Assembly (NCBI RefSeq): GCF_001610895.1
Contig: NZ_CP011273.1
Span: 5,022,001 to 5,086,000, forward strand
DNA: 64,000 nt
Direction of reading: 5' to 3'
Origin: Planctomyces sp. SH-PL62
Lineage (GTDB): Bacteria > Planctomycetota > Planctomycetia > Isosphaerales > Isosphaeraceae
Shown here: positions 52,659 through 61,904 of the stretch, one piece after another
How the letters are laid out: every line of letters begins with the position of its first letter
Numbering within the stretch: position 1 is the stretch's first letter
Notes under the pieces: model-generated
Told to the model about the DNA's origin: nothing
Seen by the model: the letters and a program-made list of their open reading frames with translations, nothing else
The model's database searches: none
Made by a program: the position numbers and the translations under genes

Positions 52659-54179
52659 GGCCGGCAGGCTCTCCGGGGGCGAGTTCGGCCAGTAGGACTT
52701 CGGGCCGGTCGATCAGGACTTTGTAACGCCGCCGGATCGCGTCGTGCAAGTCCAGTCGCGCGAGGTCGCCGGCCTCCGCGCCGACGTCGGCGACCCAACG
52801 CGCGCCGTGGGCCCGATAGAACTCGATCAAATCGGCGGGGGTCAGGCCGGACGAGCCCGGCTCCCACTCCGAGGCCGCGCGAGTCGCCGCCGCGAACGTG
52901 TATTCGAGACGGCAGCCGCGACGATCGGCGCGATACAGGAGCGCCTCGGGGGCGACGACCAGGCCGTCGCGCGTGGTCGCCTCCGCCACCGCGCGACCGG
53001 CCGCGTCGAGGGTCTCCCACTCGTCGGGGACGCGCCAGGTCGAATTTGAGAGGATCAAGGACAGCCCGGCGAACGACACCGCCGCGGCGAAGGCGGCGCC
53101 CGGCCTCCAGGCGTCGAGCCGATGCCAGGCCAGGCCCAGGCCCGCCGCCACCGCCGGAGCGAGGCAAAGCCAGTAATACTCGTGGTGCAGCTTCCGCGCG
53201 AGCAGGGCCATCGCGATCGTCGCGAAACCGGCCCAGGTCCACCAGAGGTAGGCCCCCCGATCCCGCCTCCCACACGAGCCGAGCCCCCAGATCGCCCCGA
53301 TCAATCCCACCGGCGTGAACGCGCGGACGACCAGGAAGCGGACGATGTAACGCCACGTCTCGCCCGAGGCCAGCGCCCCCAGGCCGATCAGTCCCAGCCA
53401 GATGGCCCGATTGTCCGTCGCCGCCCGCGAGCCCCCGGCCGTGGCCGCGAGCCGGTCCGCCCAGACGTACCACGCGAGCACCGGCAGGAGCGTGGAAACG
53501 CATAGGACGAAGGTCTTCCAGGTGCGCTTCGGGAAGACGGCGAGGAAGGCCACGATCGGCAGGTAGGCCGCGGTCGCCTTCGCCGCAAGGCCCGCGGCCA
53601 TGAGCAGCCAGCCGAGCGCGAGGCGGCGGCGGCCCCCCCCCGCGCGACCGCCTGATCCCACAGGGCCAGGCCGGCGGTGCACGCGCCGATCATCAGCGCG
53701 TCGGGCTGGAACGCCCGCCCGTATCGGATGGTGACCGGCAACATCGAGAAGACGGCCGCCGCCGCCAGCGCCGGGTTCTCGCCGAATCGACGAAGCATCA
53801 AGGCGTAGACGCCCCAGGCCGCCAGGGCCGCGGCGGCGGCCGACGTGAGCCGCCCGCAGACGTCCAGCGGAAGCCCGGTCAACCTCCGGACGCCGACCGT
53901 CAGCCCTTGATAAAGCGGGGGCTCGACCACGAAATAGTTCGGGAACGGGGCCGTGTCCAGCTGGGGCCGCAGGAAGCCGGAGCCTCGTTCGAGGTTCCGG
54001 GCCACCATCGCCGTGGGCGTCTGGCGACCGACGTAGTTCTCGACGATCGGCTGGCCGGGGTGCAGCGACCGGAGCAATCCGCCTGCGAGGAGCACCAGCG
54101 CCAGGCGGGCCGCTCGGCCCCTCCCCACGCCCGGGCCCTCTCCGACCGACGGGTCCTTCGGGATCATCGGATTCGTCAT
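52648..54179 (-). pseudogene. GT39 (ArnT/PMT-like) glycosyltransferase, frameshifted at a 9-base homopolymer
   Basis: The gene reads as a membrane glycosyltransferase using a polyprenyl-phosphate sugar: ENYVGRQTPTAMVARNLER, PNYFVVEPPLYQGLTV and further helices in the first part, then AAKATAAYLPIVAFLAVFPKR, RKLHHEYYWLCLAP and helices in the second. The two parts lie in different frames and change at a run of nine C (53633-53641, nine G in the coding strand) after LALWDQAVARGG. One more or two fewer G would join them into about 510 residues. This may be a sequencing error, a phase-variable tract or a true mutation. The start is taken at ATG 54179. Confidence 0.75.
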
Positions 54180-54367
54180 GGCGCTCGTCGGATCACCTTT
54201 CAGGCTGGTGAAAATCTCTTCATTCGCCGATCCAGGTCCGAATTGCATTGCGTCGGCCGAATCGGCGCGTCACGATACCGGTGATCCCATCTCGATCTCA
54301 GCCAAGGCCGCGGGCCCATCCCATCTCCGCGCCGGGCTCCCCACGAACGCTACGTCTGGAGGTCGCC

Positions 54368-54802
54368 ATGCTTGTGAGCGAGGTACTCGACCTGAAGGGC
54401 CGACGAGTGGTGACGATCGATCCCGAGGCGACCGTCGAACAGGCCGCCGCCCGCCTGGTCCAGAACGACGTCGGCTCGCTGCCGGTGGTCGACGCCGAGG
54501 GGAAGCTCGTCGGCGTCCTGTCCGAACGCGACGTCCTCCGGCTGGCCCACCACCGCGGCGAAGGATTCGGCCGGCTCCTGGTCTCGGACGTCATGACCTG
54601 CAACCCCAGCACCTGCCGCGTCGACGATTCCGTCGACGAGGTCATGGGCCTGATGAGCGAGCGCCGGATCGCCAAGGTCCCGGTCCTCGAGGCCGGCTCG
54701 CTGGTCGGCGTCATCTCCGTCGGCGACGTGGTGAAGCTCATGTACGACAAGGTCTCTTCAGAGAACCGCCACCTGATGTCCTACATCCACGGAGACCTTT
54801 GA
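54368..54802 (+). CDS. Two-CBS-domain protein
   Basis: A 144-residue protein made of a CBS pair: MLVSEVLDLKGRRVVTIDPEATVEQAA with LPVVDAEGKLVGVLSERDVLRL in the first, and VSDVMTCNPSTCRVDDSVDEVMGLM with KVPVLEAGSLVGVISVGDVVKL in the second. CBS pairs bind adenine nucleotides and act as sensors. It is free-standing, so its target protein is not known. GGAGG is five bases before the ATG; an earlier in-frame ATG at 54248 adds non-family sequence. It faces malQ tail to tail. Confidence 0.9.
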   Translation: MLVSEVLDLKGRRVVTIDPEATVEQAAARLVQNDVGSLPVVDAEGKLVGVLSERDVLRLAHHRGEGFGRLLVSDVMTCNPSTCRVDDSVDEVMGLMSERRIAKVPVLEAGSLVGVISVGDVVKLMYDKVSSENRHLMSYIHGDL

Positions 54803-54810
54803 GGAGGACC

Positions 54811-56433
54811 TCACGTCGGGCCGAGGTCCGCGTCGTGGTCGCCCCCCGACGCGGACTCGGGCCTCAAGTCGGGCGGCAGCTTGACGATCGCCTTGCGGTG
54901 CAGGTCGTGAGACTCGGGGAGCCTCCCGTTCCATCGGCCGTAGAGAGCCGTCAGGTCGGCGAGACGGTCGATCTCGGAAGCCGTCGGCCTGTCGGGCAGC
55001 ATCCGCCACTTCCAGTTCCCCTCGCCGCGGCCGGGGATGTTCATCCTCGCCTTGCTGTCGAGGCCTAGCACATCCTGCATGGGGGCGACGGCGACGTCGG
55101 CGACCGAACTCAGCGCCAGGCGGATCAGGTCCCAGCCGAACTCCTTCCCATCGCCGCCGACGAACCTAAGCGCGAAGAGGCGTTCCTCCTCGATCTCCGC
55201 GAGCGACTGCGTCGTGTCGACGTGCTGGTTCGAGATCCAGCCGTAGCTCGTGTCGTTGTCGTGCGTGCCGGTGTAGACGACGCAGTTGGGGACGTGCCGA
55301 TAGGGAAGGTGCTTCTCGGCCTCGGGATCGATCGCGAATCCGAACTGGAGGACGCGCATCCCCGGCAGATCGAACTCGTCCCGGAGCGCCTCGACCGGGG
55401 GGGTGATGACCCCGAGGTCCTCGGCGATGAACGGCAGCTCGGGGAACTCCTTCCGCAGCGCATGAAAAAGCGCCGGGCCGGGTCCTGGGACCCAGCGGCC
55501 GTTTTCGGCCGTCTCGGCGCCGCCGCGAACCTCCCAGTACGCCTCGAAACCCCGGAAGTGGTCGATGCGGATCAGGTCCACCTGCTTCAACAGCGCGCCG
55601 ATGCGGCGGGTCCACCAGGCGTAATCCTCGGCGGCGTGCGCCTCCCAGTCGTAGAGAGGATTGCCCCAGAGCTGTCCGGTCTCGCTGAAGTAGTCCGGCG
55701 GCACCCCCGCGACGTACGTCGGCAGGCCGTCGACCCCGAGGAAGAACAGGTCGGGTCGCGCCCAGACGTCGGCGCTGTCGTGGGCGACGAAGATGGGGAT
55801 GTCGCCGACCAGCTTCACGTCGTGCTTCCGGCAAGTCTCTCGGAGCGCGTTCCACTGCTGGTAGAACACGAACTGGACGAACTCATGGAATCGGACCGCT
55901 TCGGCGGCCTCGCGGGCGAACGCCTCCATCGCCTCGGGCCGTCGAGAGACCAGCTCTGGCTCCCAGGTGAACCAGGCGCTCCCCTGACGGACCTCCTTGA
56001 TCGCCATGAACAGGGCGTAATCCTGGAGCCAGTGCTTCTCCGCGACGACGAAGCGATGGAACTCCGGGTCGGCCGCCGAGAACCGGCCGAACGCCTTGGC
56101 GAGCAGGGCGTTCTTGACCGTGATCACCTCCAGGTAGTCGACCTCCTCCGACGGCTCGACCGGCTCGGGCAGGTCGGACTCAGCCAGCCATCCCCTGGCC
56201 ACAAGGCCCTCGGGACTGATCAGAAGAGGATTGCCGGCGAACGAGGAGTGGGACTGGTACGGCGAATTCCCCGCCCCCGTCGGGCCGAGGGGGAGCATCT
56301 GCCACCAGCGCTGGCCGGCTTCGGCGAGGAAGCCGACGAACTTGTGAGCCTCGGGGCCGATGTCGCCGACGCCGAACCGCCCCGGCAGCGATGTCGGGTG
56401 CATGAGGATGCCGCTTGACCTGGGATATCGCAT
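54811..56433 (-). CDS. malQ: 4-alpha-glucanotransferase (amylomaltase)
   Basis: A 540-residue GH77 enzyme moving alpha-1,4-glucan segments in glycogen or maltodextrin metabolism. Family blocks are SSGILMHPTSLPGRFGVGDIG, WWQMLPLGPTGAGNSPYQSHS, IFVAHDSADVWARPDLF, LIRIDHFRGFEAYWEV with the nucleophile Asp, and FIAEDLGVI with the acid Glu, and THDNDT. ATG 56433 with GAGGTTGAG upstream gives the expected N-terminus; the frame continues upstream into the next gene. It overlaps nothing and ends eight bases from the CBS gene. Confidence 0.95.
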   Translation of the reverse strand: MRYPRSSGILMHPTSLPGRFGVGDIGPEAHKFVGFLAEAGQRWWQMLPLGPTGAGNSPYQSHSSFAGNPLLISPEGLVARGWLAESDLPEPVEPSEEVDYLEVITVKNALLAKAFGRFSAADPEFHRFVVAEKHWLQDYALFMAIKEVRQGSAWFTWEPELVSRRPEAMEAFAREAAEAVRFHEFVQFVFYQQWNALRETCRKHDVKLVGDIPIFVAHDSADVWARPDLFFLGVDGLPTYVAGVPPDYFSETGQLWGNPLYDWEAHAAEDYAWWTRRIGALLKQVDLIRIDHFRGFEAYWEVRGGAETAENGRWVPGPGPALFHALRKEFPELPFIAEDLGVITPPVEALRDEFDLPGMRVLQFGFAIDPEAEKHLPYRHVPNCVVYTGTHDNDTSYGWISNQHVDTTQSLAEIEEERLFALRFVGGDGKEFGWDLIRLALSSVADVAVAPMQDVLGLDSKARMNIPGRGEGNWKWRMLPDRPTASEIDRLADLTALYGRWNGRLPESHDLHRKAIVKLPPDLRPESASGGDHDADLGPT

Positions 56434-56497
56434 TCTCAACCTCGTGAGGATCCTCGACTCGACCAACCGGCTCCGCTCGTCCCGACGTCCCTCGGGT

Positions 56498-57304
56498 TCA
56501 GCGAGTCCCTTGCAGGAACCGTTCCAGCTCGTCCCGAAAATCGGCCTTGTTCTCAATGTGGGGCATATGCCCCACCCCTGGCAGGACTTGCAGCCGAGCC
56601 CCTGGGATACCCTCGGCCAGTTTCCGGGCCACGGCGGGGGGGTTGACGAGATCCCGCTCCCCGACCAGCACCAGGCAGGGCGCCGTGATCCGGCCGATCC
56701 GCTCGCGGGCGTCGTGCTCGATCGCCGCGCGGGCCTGGCGGGTGAACGCCGCCGCGTCCTGGGGCCACTGGTTGCGCTCGGCGAACCGGACGAGCCCCTG
56801 GATCAGCTCGGGATGCTCGAAGAACGGAGGGGCCACGAGCCATGGGAGCGTCCCTTGCGAGAACCGGACGACGTCGGGACCGGTCAGCTCCCGCAGGCGG
56901 ATCCACGACTCGATCACGGCCTTACGCCAGGGGTTCGACCCGGCGTGGGTGGAGGCCAGGACCAGCGATTTCACCAGGTCGGGCCGCCGGATGGCCGTCT
57001 CCTGGGCGACCAGGCCGCCGAGCGAATGGCCGACCACGTGCGCCGAATCGATCCCCAGGGCGTCGAGCCAGGCGGCGACGTCGTCGGCCATGTCGGCCGT
57101 CGTGTAGGGCGCGTCCGCCCGCCAGCTTCGGCCGGCGTCGCGGGAGTCGAACGCCAGCGTCCGGAAGCCCCCGGCGAAATGTCGCTGGGCCAGGCTGAAG
57201 GCGCGGTGGTCGCCCCCCAGGCCGCTCAGAAAGACCAGCGGCTCGCCGGACTCGCCGGCTTCCTCGTAATAGAATTCGCGATCATTCAGCGAGATGGTGG
57301 CCAT
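56498..57304 (-). CDS. Alpha/beta hydrolase
   Basis: A 268-residue serine hydrolase of the alpha/beta fold. The oxyanion HG-type region is [15 protein letters not shown], the nucleophile is in [13 protein letters not shown] near residue 94, the acid in [11 protein letters not shown] and the His in [10 protein letters not shown] near residue 246. The DR segment DSRDAGRS resembles epoxide/ring-cleavage and ester hydrolases of the 3-oxoadipate lactonase type. The substrate cannot be assigned. It lies 64 bases upstream of malQ on the same strand. Confidence 0.88.
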   Translation of the reverse strand: MATISLNDREFYYEEAGESGEPLVFLSGLGGDHRAFSLAQRHFAGGFRTLAFDSRDAGRSWRADAPYTTADMADDVAAWLDALGIDSAHVVGHSLGGLVAQETAIRRPDLVKSLVLASTHAGSNPWRKAVIESWIRLRELTGPDVVRFSQGTLPWLVAPPFFEHPELIQGLVRFAERNQWPQDAAAFTRQARAAIEHDARERIGRITAPCLVLVGERDLVNPPAVARKLAEGIPGARLQVLPGVGHMPHIENKADFRDELERFLQGTR

Positions 57305-57465
57305 CGCCGATCCGCCAGGCGCCCATGTTCGATCCGCGAGCGTCCCGCCCTCGCGTCGTCTATATCGTAAGTCGACAGCCTAAATCGAATCGGCCGCCGA
57401 TTAAAGTCATCCGATCGCGGTTCCCCGCGATTCATACCGATTTCCCAGGGAAAACCACCGGACCC

Positions 57466-57494
57466 TTGACCCGCCCAGGCCCCTGGAGTAATAT
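57466..57494 (+). promoter_or_regulatory. Strong sigma70 promoter of tRNA-Glu
   Basis: TTGACC (57466-57471), exactly 17 bases, TAATAT (57489-57494). The tRNA starts 17 bases further on. This is one of the closest matches to consensus in the window. Confidence 0.75.
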
Positions 57495-57510
57495 TGCGTA
57501 CGTCTTAGCT

Positions 57511-57583
57511 GCCCCCATCGTCTAGCGGCCTAGGATACTTGGTTCTCAGCCAAGGGACCGGGGTTCGAGTCCCCGTGGGGGTA
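57511..57583 (+). tRNA. tRNA-Glu (CUC anticodon)
   Basis: A 73-base cloverleaf. Acceptor GCCCCCA pairs with TGGGGGT (one G-U), the anticodon arm CTTGG-TTCTCAG-CCAAG carries CTC, and the T arm CGGGG-TTCGAGT-CCCCG is complete. The discriminator is A; CCA is not encoded. It reads GAG codons, in keeping with the high GC of the genome. A promoter precedes it and a terminator follows. Confidence 0.95.
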
Positions 57584-57594
57584 CTAGAAACGAA

Positions 57595-57622
57595 AACGAC
57601 GCCCACGCGGCGTCGTTTTTTT
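57595..57622 (+). terminator. Rho-independent terminator after tRNA-Glu
   Basis: AACGACGCC (57595-57603) pairs with GGCGTCGTT (57609-57617) around CACGC, and the T-run continues to 57622. A textbook intrinsic terminator. Confidence 0.88.
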
Positions 57623-57758
57623 ATGCGCATTCATCTTGCGGCGTCGATCAAAAAGTCGCCCCTCCGTCGCCGTCCCCTCGCCCCCCTCGCGCGGCCGACC
57701 TTATCTTGGATGATGGACAGGCCGAAGCGCCCCGACCCCATCGTCCGGGAGGCCCGCC

Positions 57759-59299
57759 GTGAGTGAGAACCTGTTGCGAGCGATCGCTAGCCTGGCGGAG
57801 CGGCTGCTCGCCGAGTCGGAGCGCGACGACGCGTTTCGAGGCGACCTCCGGAACCTGGCGACGGCGATCCTGGCGGCCACCGAAAGGCCCGCGCTCGTCG
57901 GGGAAGCCCTCGAAGCCGTCGCCCTCGCCTCGACGGCCCCGGCTGCGCCGGCGGCCCCGGTCGTCGCACCATCCCGGACCGCCGAACCGCTCCCCGAGCT
58001 GACGCTGGGACGGACGATACGACAGCCCTCCCCGGCCACTCTCGAAATCCCGACGGCCTACGCCGCGCCGGGGACCTCGGACGACGATCTCGCGGGGATC
58101 GAGGTCCGCTGTCGGCTGAAGGCGGAGGGCCTCAGATGGGCGGCGATCCGCGAACGTCAAATCAAGGAGGGTGCGGACTTCGCCGTCGAGATCGCCCCGA
58201 GGGACCGCGAGATCCTCGACCGCGCCCGCGACGCGGACTGCTTTCTGTGGATGAACACGCCCGACTTCAGCCTCCCGCTGGACCCTGCCGCTCTCGAAGA
58301 CGTGGCGAGCTGCTTCGACGCGGTCGCGGACGCCGTCTCGCTGATCCGAGGCATGCTGCCGGACGTCGAAACGAACCGGAGATTCTTCGAGCCCGCCCTC
58401 GACCTCCTCGCCGAGGCCCAATCCGCCCTCCGGGTGGCCGCCGAACGGATCGACGGCCGCAACGACCCCGACCAGTTCGCGGCCTATGACTGGCTCCGGG
58501 GCGCGGCGGCGCGAGAAAAGATCTACATCCGCCGCTACATGCAACTCGACGACCCGGCCTCGCCGAGCGGCCACGCCCGCGTACAGGCCCGGATCGAGGA
58601 TCTCGACGCCAGCTTGCAAGACCTCCGGCGGCAGGGCAAGAAGCGAAAGTCGCTCCTCAGCCGGCTCCGCTACCATACCCGCCGGATCGACGCCGACCAG
58701 GGCGACGCCCACGACTGGAACAAGATCCTCGCGACGATCGACGAGCTGGTCGACGAAGGGGAACCGACCAGCAGCGTCGAGGTCCGCGAAGCCCTCTTGC
58801 CGATCCTGGAGCGAATGCCGGACCTGGACGAAACGTCGCGGGGCCTTCGATTGGTCCTCCGCGAGATCGACCGCTATCTGGCCACGCGGCGGCCGCCCCC
58901 GGAGTCCGCCCCCCCGAGCCCCCCAGCCCCGAGGTCGCCGAGGCGGCGCGGCTCCTCGCCGGCAAGGCCGTCGTGCTGATAGGCGGGGACCGTCGGTCCG
59001 AGGCGCACGCCTCGCTCCGCTCCGCCCTGAAACTCGCCGAGCTGATCTGGATCGAGACCCGCGAGCACGAGTCTATCGAGCGGTTCGAGCCCTCGATCGC
59101 CAGGCCCGACGTCGCCCTGGTGATCCTGGCCATCCGCTGGTCCAGCCACGCCTTCGGCGAGGTGAAATCCTTCTGCGACGAATACGGCAAGCCCCTGCTG
59201 AGGCTCCCGGGCGGCTACAACCCGAACCAAGTCGCCCGCCAGATCCTCCAGCAGTGCAGCGATCGACTGCAAGACGGCGAGCAGCCGCCCGCGACTTGA
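57759..59299 (+). pseudogene. DUF2325 protein, reading frame broken at a C-run
   Basis: The first part (57759-58979, about 400 residues) has a charged helical central region (REKIYIRRYMQLDD, LQDLRRQGKKRKSLLSRL) with no domain that I recognise. The second part, in another frame, gives a DUF2325 Rossmann-like domain: EAARLLAGKAVVLIGGDRR and LVILAIRWSSHAFGEVKSF then GKPLLRLPGGYN. The break is in the run GCCCCCCCGAGCCCCCC around 58909-58924, with seven and six C. One more or two fewer C joins them. GTG 57759 has GGGAGG upstream. Function unknown; a sequence error is possible. Confidence 0.65.
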
Positions 59300-59486
59300 T
59301 CCGGTCGCGGTGGTCAGGCGGGGTCCCCTTCGTTTATGCTGGATGGGTGGCCCCGCGCGGAATTGGAGAGCGCAGACCGAGTCCTCGCCGTCGAGACGTG
59401 CGGCCGGACCCTCCTGCGACCGGCGCGTTCGATCGACACCCGCCGGGAGGCCCCCGGCCCGCAACGCAACCCTTCAGGAAGCCGGA

Positions 59487-60092
59487 ATGTCTGAGAATCA
59501 AACCGCATCGGAATCCCCGGAGCCCTCGACGCCGACCCCGCGCACCCGTGCGATCAAGACGCGCTCCATCAACGAGGCCCAGGACGCGATGGTCCCCGTG
59601 GCCGTGGATCGGCGGAGCCCGGACAGGCTCGCCCGCGCCCTGGAGCACGCGAGGCTCGCGGCCCGGATCGCCGAGGACAACCGGGCGAAGGACATCCAGC
59701 TCCTGGACCTCCGCCAGGTCACCCCCCTGCTCGACTACTTCGTGATCGCCACGGCGACCTCGCGACGGCAGGCCAACGCCATCGCCATCGAGATCGACGC
59801 CGAGATGAAGAAGCTCGGCGAGCTCAAGCTCGGCATGGAGGGCTCCGAGGAAGGCGTCTGGATCCTGATCGACTACGGCGACTTCGTCGTCCACGTCTTC
59901 TCGGGTGACGGCCGCTCCTACTACGCGCTCGAGGAAATCTGGGGAGACGCCCCCCAGATCCCGCTGCGTGAAGGCGACCCGCCCGTCGCGGCCGGATCGA
60001 ACGAACGGCCCATACCGGCCCCCGAGCAATCCGAGTCCGAGCTGGAACCCGAGTCCGACCCGGAGCCCGAGTCGACCGAGCCCTCGGCCTGA
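59487..60092 (+). CDS. rsfS: Ribosomal silencing factor RsfS
   Basis: A 201-residue protein. Residues about 45-150 are the RsfS/Iojap domain: KDIQLLDLRQVTPLLDYFVIA, TSRRQANAIAIEI and GVWILIDYGDFVVHVFSGDGR with YYALEEIWGDAP. It binds ribosomal protein uL14 and keeps the two subunits apart during slow growth. A preceding 44-residue tail is Ser/Thr/Pro-rich, and the C-terminal 45 residues are acidic repeats (ESELEPESDPEPESTEP). ATG 59487 has AGGAAG upstream; an earlier in-frame ATG is not supported. argS follows after 56 bases. Confidence 0.9.
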   Translation: MSENQTASESPEPSTPTPRTRAIKTRSINEAQDAMVPVAVDRRSPDRLARALEHARLAARIAEDNRAKDIQLLDLRQVTPLLDYFVIATATSRRQANAIAIEIDAEMKKLGELKLGMEGSEEGVWILIDYGDFVVHVFSGDGRSYYALEEIWGDAPQIPLREGDPPVAAGSNERPIPAPEQSESELEPESDPEPESTEPSA

Positions 60093-60148
60093 CCGGCCGC
60101 CCCCCACGGATCGCGAATCGTACTGGACCTCCTCGCGGACGACGCTCA

Positions 60149-61867
60149 ATGAATGTTCTCAACCGACTGCGGGCCGCCTTCGGCGCCGTCACGCCCGAAG
60201 GGGGCGACCCGCAGGTCTTCCGGGGGGCCGTCCGGGCGACGGCCGACCCCAAGTTCGGCGACTACCAGGCCAACGGCTGCATGGCGCTGGCGAAGTCCCT
60301 CCAGAAGAACCCCCGCGAGCTGGCCGCGGCCGTTCGCGAGGCCGTCGACCTGGAGCCGACCGCCGGCAAGCCCGAGATCGCCGGGCCCGGATTTCTCAAC
60401 ATCCGCCTGCACGACGAATGGATCGCGGTGCAGCTCGCCGACCTGGCGAACGACCCGGCGATCGGCCTCACGCCGCCCGAGTCCCCTCGCACCGTCGTGG
60501 TCGACTTCTCCTCGCCCAACGTCGCCAAGCCGATGCACGTCGGCCACATCCGATCGACGGTGATCGGCGACGCCCTGGCGCGGATCTTCGAGGCCCTGGG
60601 CCACAAGGTGGTCCGCGACAACCACCTGGGCGACTGGGGCTCGCAGTTCGGCATGATCCTCTGGGGCTGGAAGACGGCCCGCGACGACTCGGCCTTCGCC
60701 GCCGACCCGGTGGCCGAACTGGCCCGCCTCTATCGCCTGGCCCAGTCCCGCATCAAGGCCGGGGACAAGGACGTGGAGGACGCCGCCCGCGCCGAGACCG
60801 CCAGGCTCCACGCCGGCGACCCCGAGAACCGCGAACTCTGGACGCGGTTCATGCCCCACTGCCTCAAGGCGCTCCAGACGATCTACGATCGGCTCGGCGT
60901 CCGATTCGACGTCGAACTGGGCGAGAGCTTCTACGACCCGATGCTCGCCGAGGTCGTCGCCGACCTTGAGCGGAAGGGGCTCGCCGAGGAGAGCGAAGGG
61001 GCGACCGTGGCGTTCGTCGCGGGCATGAAGGCCCCGTTCATCATCCGCAAGCGCGACGGCGCGTACAACTACGGCACGACCGACCTGGCGACGATCCGCT
61101 ACCGCGCCCAGACTTGGAATCCGGAGCAGATCCTCTACGTCGTCGACCACCGCCAGGGCGACCACTTCAAACAGCTTTTCGACGTCGCACGCCGCTGGGG
61201 GTACGACCAGGTCGACCTGGAGCACGTCGCGTTCGGGACGATCCTGGGGGCCGACCGCAAGCCTTTCAAGACCCGCGACGGCGACGTGGTGGGCCTGGAG
61301 TCCCTCCTCGACGAGGCCGTCGCCGAGGCCCGCAAGATCGTCGACGCCAACAGCCCGAACCTCGACCCCGAGGAACGCGCCCGGATCGCCGAGATCGTCG
61401 GCCTGGGAGCCATCAAGTACGCCGACCTCTCGCAGAATCGGCTGAGCGACTACGTCTTCGACTGGTCGAAGATGCTCGCCATGAACGGCAACACCGCCAC
61501 CTACCTCCAGTACGCCTACGCCCGCATCCAGAGCATCTTCCGGCGCGGGGAGATCCGCCCCGAGCAGATCCGCGAGCGACGGCCGCCCTTGCTGGTCAGC
61601 CACCCCGCCGAACGGGCGCTGGGGATCCTTCTGCTCCGCCTCCCCGAGACCCTGGAACTGGCCGCCCTGGAGCTGAAGCCGAACATCCTGACCGACTATC
61701 TTTTCGTCCTGGCCAGCGCCTACAGCACGTTCTTCGAGGAATGCCCCGTGCTGAAGGCCGAGTCGGCCGAGCGGCGAGACAGCCGCCTGGCCCTCAGCGA
61801 CCTGACGGCTCGGACCCTCCGGTTCGGCCTGGGCCTGCTCGGCATCGACGTCGTCGACCAGATGTGA
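60149..61867 (+). CDS. argS: Arginyl-tRNA synthetase
   Basis: A 572-residue class I enzyme charging tRNA-Arg. The N-terminal Add-1 domain (FGDYQANGCMALAKSLQKNP) recognises the tRNA D-loop; the HIGH motif is SSPNVAKPMHVGHIRST near residue 130; RDNHLGDWGSQFGMI and the KMSK-region FKTRDGDVVGLESLL follow, the latter without a KMSK sequence as in many ArgRS; the DALR anticodon domain closes the chain. Length is normal. Housekeeping gene, co-directional with rsfS. Confidence 0.96.
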   Translation: MNVLNRLRAAFGAVTPEGGDPQVFRGAVRATADPKFGDYQANGCMALAKSLQKNPRELAAAVREAVDLEPTAGKPEIAGPGFLNIRLHDEWIAVQLADLANDPAIGLTPPESPRTVVVDFSSPNVAKPMHVGHIRSTVIGDALARIFEALGHKVVRDNHLGDWGSQFGMILWGWKTARDDSAFAADPVAELARLYRLAQSRIKAGDKDVEDAARAETARLHAGDPENRELWTRFMPHCLKALQTIYDRLGVRFDVELGESFYDPMLAEVVADLERKGLAEESEGATVAFVAGMKAPFIIRKRDGAYNYGTTDLATIRYRAQTWNPEQILYVVDHRQGDHFKQLFDVARRWGYDQVDLEHVAFGTILGADRKPFKTRDGDVVGLESLLDEAVAEARKIVDANSPNLDPEERARIAEIVGLGAIKYADLSQNRLSDYVFDWSKMLAMNGNTATYLQYAYARIQSIFRRGEIRPEQIRERRPPLLVSHPAERALGILLLRLPETLELAALELKPNILTDYLFVLASAYSTFFEECPVLKAESAERRDSRLALSDLTARTLRFGLGLLGIDVVDQM

Positions 61868-61904
61868 ACCCCGCCCTGCCCCCCCGCGAGACGGAGTCCC
61901 GCCC

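Noticed and set aside
50508-53318. Very long plus-strand open frame (over 900 codons)
   Set aside because: It runs antisense to panB, phhB and the GT39 gene and has only arginine/proline-rich low-complexity sequence; it is a by-product of high GC.
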